This document shows positions 60,359 through 64,000 of a stretch of DNA of 64,000 nucleotides, piece after piece. The DNA comes from an uncultured Shinella sp. (lineage in GTDB: Bacteria > Pseudomonadota > Alphaproteobacteria > Rhizobiales > Rhizobiaceae): contig NZ_CAMLFY010000010.1 in the NCBI RefSeq assembly GCF_946479415.1, forward strand, positions 1 to 64,000. Direction: 5' to 3'. The stretch's first letter is position 1; each line of letters opens with the position of its first letter. The position numbers and the translations under genes are program-made. A model generated the notes under the pieces. That model saw nothing but the letters and a program-made list of their open reading frames with translations. It did not search any database and had not been told where the DNA came from.

Positions 60359-61587
60359 TGCGGCCAGGACTCCAGTGTTCGCACGAATTCGCCAAGCCAG
60401 GTGTTCGTCTGGTGACCATCGAGAGACCGATGATCGATCGTCAGGGACACATATGCCATCGGCCGGATTTGGATTGTGTCGATGCCGTCCACCTCGCGGA
60501 CCACGACCCGCTTCTCGAGCTTGCCCACGCCCAGAATGGCCGACTGCGGCTGATTGATGATGATCGGCGCTGCGAAAAGGGACCCGGAAACGCCGTGGTT
60601 GGAGATTGTGAACGTGCCGTCTTTCAGGTCCTCCGGCTTAAGCGCGTTGTTGCGGGCACGGCTGGTCATGTCCTGAAGACGTGCCGCAATGCCCTGAAGC
60701 GAGAGGTTCTGTGCCTGGCGAATGACCGGCACCACCAACCCCTTGTCGCCGAGTGCGGTGCCGATCCCGATATTGACGTCGCCGAAGATCTCCAGGCTGT
60801 CGGCGTGCCACCGGCTGTTGACTTCGGGGACCATCTTCATCGCGGCGATACAGGCCGCGACGATATAGGCGGTGTATGAGAGGTTCACACCTTCCGCCTT
60901 CATCCGGCTTTTATGGGCATCCCTGTGACGCATGATCGCCGTGAAATCGGCCTCGAAGACTGCGGTCACCTGCGGCGCGGTGGCAAGGGACTGGTGCATA
61001 TGCTTCGCGATGGCCAGGCGCATCGCCGTATGCGGGACCTTTCTTGAAACACCGCCTTCCAAGGGCGCGACCGATGCTGGACCGGCTAAGATGTCGCCGC
61101 TCGGTCTCGCTGGAGCAGGAGGCAGGGCAAAGCTGGACGGAGCGGCCTCGCGTTCATGCGCCAAATCCATGTCTGCCCGGGTAACGCGGCCACTCTTCCC
61201 GGTTCCGCTGACCGTGGACGGATCGATGCCATATTCCGCCGCGGCGCGTCGAACAGCCGGGGAATAGTGTATGCCGGCGTGACGGGATATGGCTTGCTGC
61301 TCGATGGTCGATTCCGTGACGGTCGGTGTGGCGGGGGTGCTAGCCCGTTGCGTGGACATGCGGCCCAATATCGCGCCCGGTGCTGCGTCGTCGCCATTGT
61401 TCATGCTGATTTCGACGAGGGTCCCGTCACAGGGTGCGGGAACCTCCTGGGTTACCTTGTCCGTCTCCAGTTCGACGAGGGCCTCACCCTCGGCGACACT
61501 GTCGCCCACCTGCTTCAGCCAGTTTCGAACGACGGCTTTGGTGCCCTCCTGTTCGACCGGTGCCAGAATATCGATCGTTTCGCTCAT
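60355..61587 (-). CDS. Dihydrolipoyl acyltransferase (E2) of a 2-oxoacid dehydrogenase
   Basis: 410 residues: a lipoyl domain (1-80) with lipoylated K44 in ELETDKVTQEV, a subunit-binding domain (about 125-160: YSPAVRRAAAEYGID, GTGKSGRVTRADM) and a catalytic acyltransferase core with ISNHGVSGS and active site HRSLDG near the C-terminus. It carries acyl groups from E1 to CoA. Start at 61587 lies two bases after the E1 stop and matches the domain start (MSETIDILAP); upstream codons to 61650 are inside E1. Branched-chain type is the best guess. Confidence 0.9.
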   Translation of the reverse strand: MSETIDILAPVEQEGTKAVVRNWLKQVGDSVAEGEALVELETDKVTQEVPAPCDGTLVEISMNNGDDAAPGAILGRMSTQRASTPATPTVTESTIEQQAISRHAGIHYSPAVRRAAAEYGIDPSTVSGTGKSGRVTRADMDLAHEREAAPSSFALPPAPARPSGDILAGPASVAPLEGGVSRKVPHTAMRLAIAKHMHQSLATAPQVTAVFEADFTAIMRHRDAHKSRMKAEGVNLSYTAYIVAACIAAMKMVPEVNSRWHADSLEIFGDVNIGIGTALGDKGLVVPVIRQAQNLSLQGIAARLQDMTSRARNNALKPEDLKDGTFTISNHGVSGSLFAAPIIINQPQSAILGVGKLEKRVVVREVDGIDTIQIRPMAYVSLTIDHRSLDGHQTNTWLGEFVRTLESWPQ

Positions 61588-61589
61588 CC

Positions 61590-63668
61590 CTAGAACTCCA
61601 GAAGCGCTGCAATTCGCTCGGCAATCCGCTCCACCGACGGAACCGCCCAATCCAACAGAACCGGGTTATGCGGGCTTGGAATATCGGGCATGGTCAGACG
61701 AGAAATGGGGGCGTCGAGATCCATGAATGCTTTGTCGGCAACGACTGCCGCGATTTCGGCGCCGAAGCCGGCCGAACCGAGGTCTTCGTGCACGATGAGG
61801 CATCGACGGGTCTTCTTGACCGAAGACAGGACGGCATCCTCATCCCAGGGCATGAGCGTCCTCAAATCGACGACGTCGGCGGAAAAGCCTTCGGCCGCGT
61901 CTTCGCAGCGCTGGACCATGGCTCCCCAGGTCACGATGGTGATGTCGTTGCCCGTGCGTGTGAACTTCGCCTTTCCAAAGGGAAGCGCGAAATCGTCGCC
62001 GGGATAGGGACGGCGCGCCCAGGCGTGATCGAGCATAGCGCGATGTTCAAAGAAGATCACGGGATCATTGCCTCGCAGCGACGTCCGCAGCAGGCCTACC
62101 GCATCCTCCGCATTCGAGGGAACCGCCACCTTCCAGCCCGGCTGGTGGACGAAAGCGACCTCGTTCGTCTGGCTGTGCCAGGGATCCCCGCATTTGAAGA
62201 AACCGCCCGGCATGCGGAGCACGATCGGGGCTGCGAAACGGTTGTTCGTGCGCCAGCGGATCGTGCCGCAATCATTGATCTGCTCGCTTGCAGGTTCCGC
62301 ATATTTCCGGAACTGGATTTCGGGCACCGGCACCAGGCCGGCCAGCGCCATGCCGACGGCACGGCCGACAATTCCTTCTTCCGATAGCGACGTGTCGAAA
62401 ACCCGACCGTTGCCGAACTTCTCCTGAAGGCCCAGCGTCACGGCGTGGACGCCGCCCTTCGGGCCGACATCCTCGCCAAAGATGACGACACGTTCGTTGA
62501 TCGACAATTCGTGATCGAGCGTTTTGCGGATCGCGGTGACCATGTTCATCCGCGATCCCGAACGTTCCGGAACATCGGTGCTGACGGGGGCGACGTAGCC
62601 GTCGCGATGCTGGCCGCCCATGACCTGCATCTCGCCGCTGTAGAAAACATTCCTGGTCACGGTGCCGGGATCGGTCACGGGACGCGCTTCGGCGGCTTCG
62701 CGCGCGCGTTCCGCGTCATCCCGCGCTTTGTTCCGGGTGGCGTCCCACTCCTCGGGTGTCATGACGGCAGGAACGAGAAAGTCGTGGAGACGCGGCAGAG
62801 GATCCCGCTCCCATTCCTTCCGGACGATATCCTCGCTTTTATAGGTCTGCGTATCCTGGAAACTGTGGCCTTGGAGCCGGGGAACGGTCAGGCGCAACAG
62901 CGCCGGCTTGCGCATTTCTCGAACAAAGGCAACGGCCTCCTGCGTCAGGCGTGCGGCTGCGGCAGGATCGCAGCCGTCCCCATCCAGAATCAGCAGGTCT
63001 TTCCAGCTTGCCAGATTGGCCGCAATGTTTCCGCCGGGGGTCTGGATGGTCGAGGGCACCGAGATTCCAAAGCCGTTGTCCTCAATGTAAAACAACATCG
63101 GGAGCGACTGGGTCGTCGCCGCTGTCATCGCTGCCCAGAATCCATTTGATGCAACGGAGCCGTCGCCGCCGAGTACGACGGCGATATCCCTGGCATATTC
63201 CCGGCGCCCGAGCGTATCGGAGTAATAGTTCATGGCCTGCGCCCAGCCGGCCGTCGGCGTGTATTGCGTACCCACGCCACCGCACATCGGAAGGGCCGAT
63301 GCGCCGGAGAGATTGGGATAGTTGAAGACCACGCCGATGTCGCGCCCGTCCGAATATCCGCCGGATCGCCCCATGGCGGAACCCAGCGCATCAACCGGAT
63401 CGACGCCGAGTGAAAGCAGGAGGGGGCGTGAACGATAATAGCCGCAGGCCGCGTCATGGGTGCCGGTCAGTTGCATGCCCAACAGGATCTGCGCCATGTC
63501 ATGCCCACGGGCCGAAAACTGATAGAGCACCTTCTTTTCGGGAACGAGCCGCGTCTCTTCCATTTCGTCCAGAGCGCGCGACAGTTGCAGATAATAGGCA
63601 AGGCGCTGCCAGTCGATCCCGTCGTCTGGCGAGTTTCGCTCGCGGCCCTTCACGACAACCTGGTCCAT
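61590..63668 (-). CDS. 2-oxoacid dehydrogenase E1, fused alpha and beta subunits
   Basis: 692 residues joining E1-alpha (about 1-330) and E1-beta (about 365-692) in one chain. Thiamine diphosphate motif GDGSVASNGF then YIEDNGFGIS in the alpha part; FGEDVGPKGGVHAVT and DTSLSEEGIVG in the beta part. It decarboxylates a 2-oxoacid, most likely branched-chain (from Val/Leu/Ile), and hands the acyl group to E2. GGGAGGA precedes the start. Divergent, across 119 bases, from an Lrp-type regulator as in bkd loci controlled by BkdR. Confidence 0.9.
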   Translation of the reverse strand: MDQVVVKGRERNSPDDGIDWQRLAYYLQLSRALDEMEETRLVPEKKVLYQFSARGHDMAQILLGMQLTGTHDAACGYYRSRPLLLSLGVDPVDALGSAMGRSGGYSDGRDIGVVFNYPNLSGASALPMCGGVGTQYTPTAGWAQAMNYYSDTLGRREYARDIAVVLGGDGSVASNGFWAAMTAATTQSLPMLFYIEDNGFGISVPSTIQTPGGNIAANLASWKDLLILDGDGCDPAAAARLTQEAVAFVREMRKPALLRLTVPRLQGHSFQDTQTYKSEDIVRKEWERDPLPRLHDFLVPAVMTPEEWDATRNKARDDAERAREAAEARPVTDPGTVTRNVFYSGEMQVMGGQHRDGYVAPVSTDVPERSGSRMNMVTAIRKTLDHELSINERVVIFGEDVGPKGGVHAVTLGLQEKFGNGRVFDTSLSEEGIVGRAVGMALAGLVPVPEIQFRKYAEPASEQINDCGTIRWRTNNRFAAPIVLRMPGGFFKCGDPWHSQTNEVAFVHQPGWKVAVPSNAEDAVGLLRTSLRGNDPVIFFEHRAMLDHAWARRPYPGDDFALPFGKAKFTRTGNDITIVTWGAMVQRCEDAAEGFSADVVDLRTLMPWDEDAVLSSVKKTRRCLIVHEDLGSAGFGAEIAAVVADKAFMDLDAPISRLTMPDIPSPHNPVLLDWAVPSVERIAERIAALLEF

Positions 63669-63787
63669 GAGATCCTCCCGTAATCACATGGGATCAGCAT
63701 ATTCGGTTGCCGCGCGATTATCCTTTCAATCTCGGGGCCAAATCCTTACGATATGAATTAAGACGTTCATAGTTTCGGATTTTTCGA

Positions 63788-64000
63788 ATGGAATCATTCA
63801 CTCTCGATGCGGTCGACAAAGCTATCCTCCGTGCTTTGCAGGAAGAAGGTGACATCAGCCAGACAAGATTGGCGGAACGGGTCGGGGCGTCTGCGGCTTC
63901 CTGCTGGAGACGCATCACCAAGCTCGAACAGGCTGGCGTGCTCGGTAAAACTGTCCGGCTTGTCGATCCCGATGCGATCGGCAAAGGGCTGAACGTCTTC
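63788..64000 (+). CDS. Lrp/AsnC-family regulator, cut by the window end (BkdR-like position)
   Basis: The first 71 residues are visible and the frame is open to the last base. They contain the Lrp/AsnC helix-turn-helix: AVDKAILRALQEEGDISQTRLAERVG, then ASCWRRITKLEQAGVL. The divergent position upstream of the fused E1 gene is that of BkdR, which activates branched-chain oxoacid dehydrogenase genes in response to leucine or similar. No strong ribosome site is visible before the ATG. The ligand-binding half lies beyond the window. Confidence 0.85.
   Translation, partial: MESFTLDAVDKAILRALQEEGDISQTRLAERVGASAASCWRRITKLEQAGVLGKTVRLVDPDAIGKGLNVF

Overview
This is about 64 kb of GC-rich, densely coding DNA. 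It most likely comes from a Rhizobiales bacterium of the Rhizobiaceae type (Rhizobium, Ensifer, Shinella or a relative). That placement rests on the gene content (a complete ehu-eut-doe ectoine locus, a D-aminopeptidase of the Ochrobactrum Dap type, a DUF899 protein, a 45-bp-arm inverted repeat resembling the rhizobial RIME intergenic element) and on codon use. No rRNA, tRNA, CRISPR array, transposase or integrase was seen. The genus is an inference.

Layout. 1-8.5 kb: a non-translatable acidic triplet repeat, a LuxR-type regulator, and two divergent RTX calcium-binding proteins that end in type I secretion-like tails. 8.5-13.7 kb: an unknown membrane protein and a three-gene ABC importer of the iron/2-aminoethylphosphonate class. 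13.8-15.7 kb: a caspase-like (C14) protein with Sel1 repeats, preceded by a small lipoprotein. 16.0-23.4 kb: two convergent operons that look like a mirror image. One is heparinase II/III - small protein - glycosyltransferase (+). The other is small protein paralog - GT4/glycosyltransferase fusion - radical SAM protein (-). This is the least explained system in the window, probably for glycan or glycoconjugate assembly.

23.6-40.7 kb: ectoine and hydroxyectoine use. The plus operon holds enuR, then ehuABCD (uptake) and eutABC-doeAB (hydroxyectoine conversion, ring opening, deacetylation). The divergent minus operon holds an AsnC/Lrp regulator, doeC-like dehydrogenase and doeD-like transaminase. 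It is followed by an L,D-transpeptidase-like protein and D-aminopeptidase Dap. Together they would take ectoine to 2,4-diaminobutyrate, aspartate semialdehyde and aspartate. A second succinate-semialdehyde-dehydrogenase-like gene closes the block. A long inverted repeat sits between ehuB and ehuC.

40.9-42.7 kb: a small membrane protein, a DUF899 protein and a YqaA-like membrane protein. 42.7-49.1 kb: an agmatine/polyamine block made of a cytoplasmic agmatine deiminase, a Tat-exported agmatine deiminase paralog, a PotF-like binding protein and a divergent-motif amidase, facing a LysR regulator. 49.3-58.7 kb: a 2,242-residue surface protein with about 18 Ig-like repeats and a C-terminal beta-barrel. 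It is divergent from three phage-tail-collar-like proteins and a GNAT acetyltransferase, with a DUF6916-like protein convergent at the end. 59.0-64.0 kb: a branched-chain-type 2-oxoacid dehydrogenase operon (fused E1, E2, E3) divergent from an Lrp-type regulator cut by the window end.
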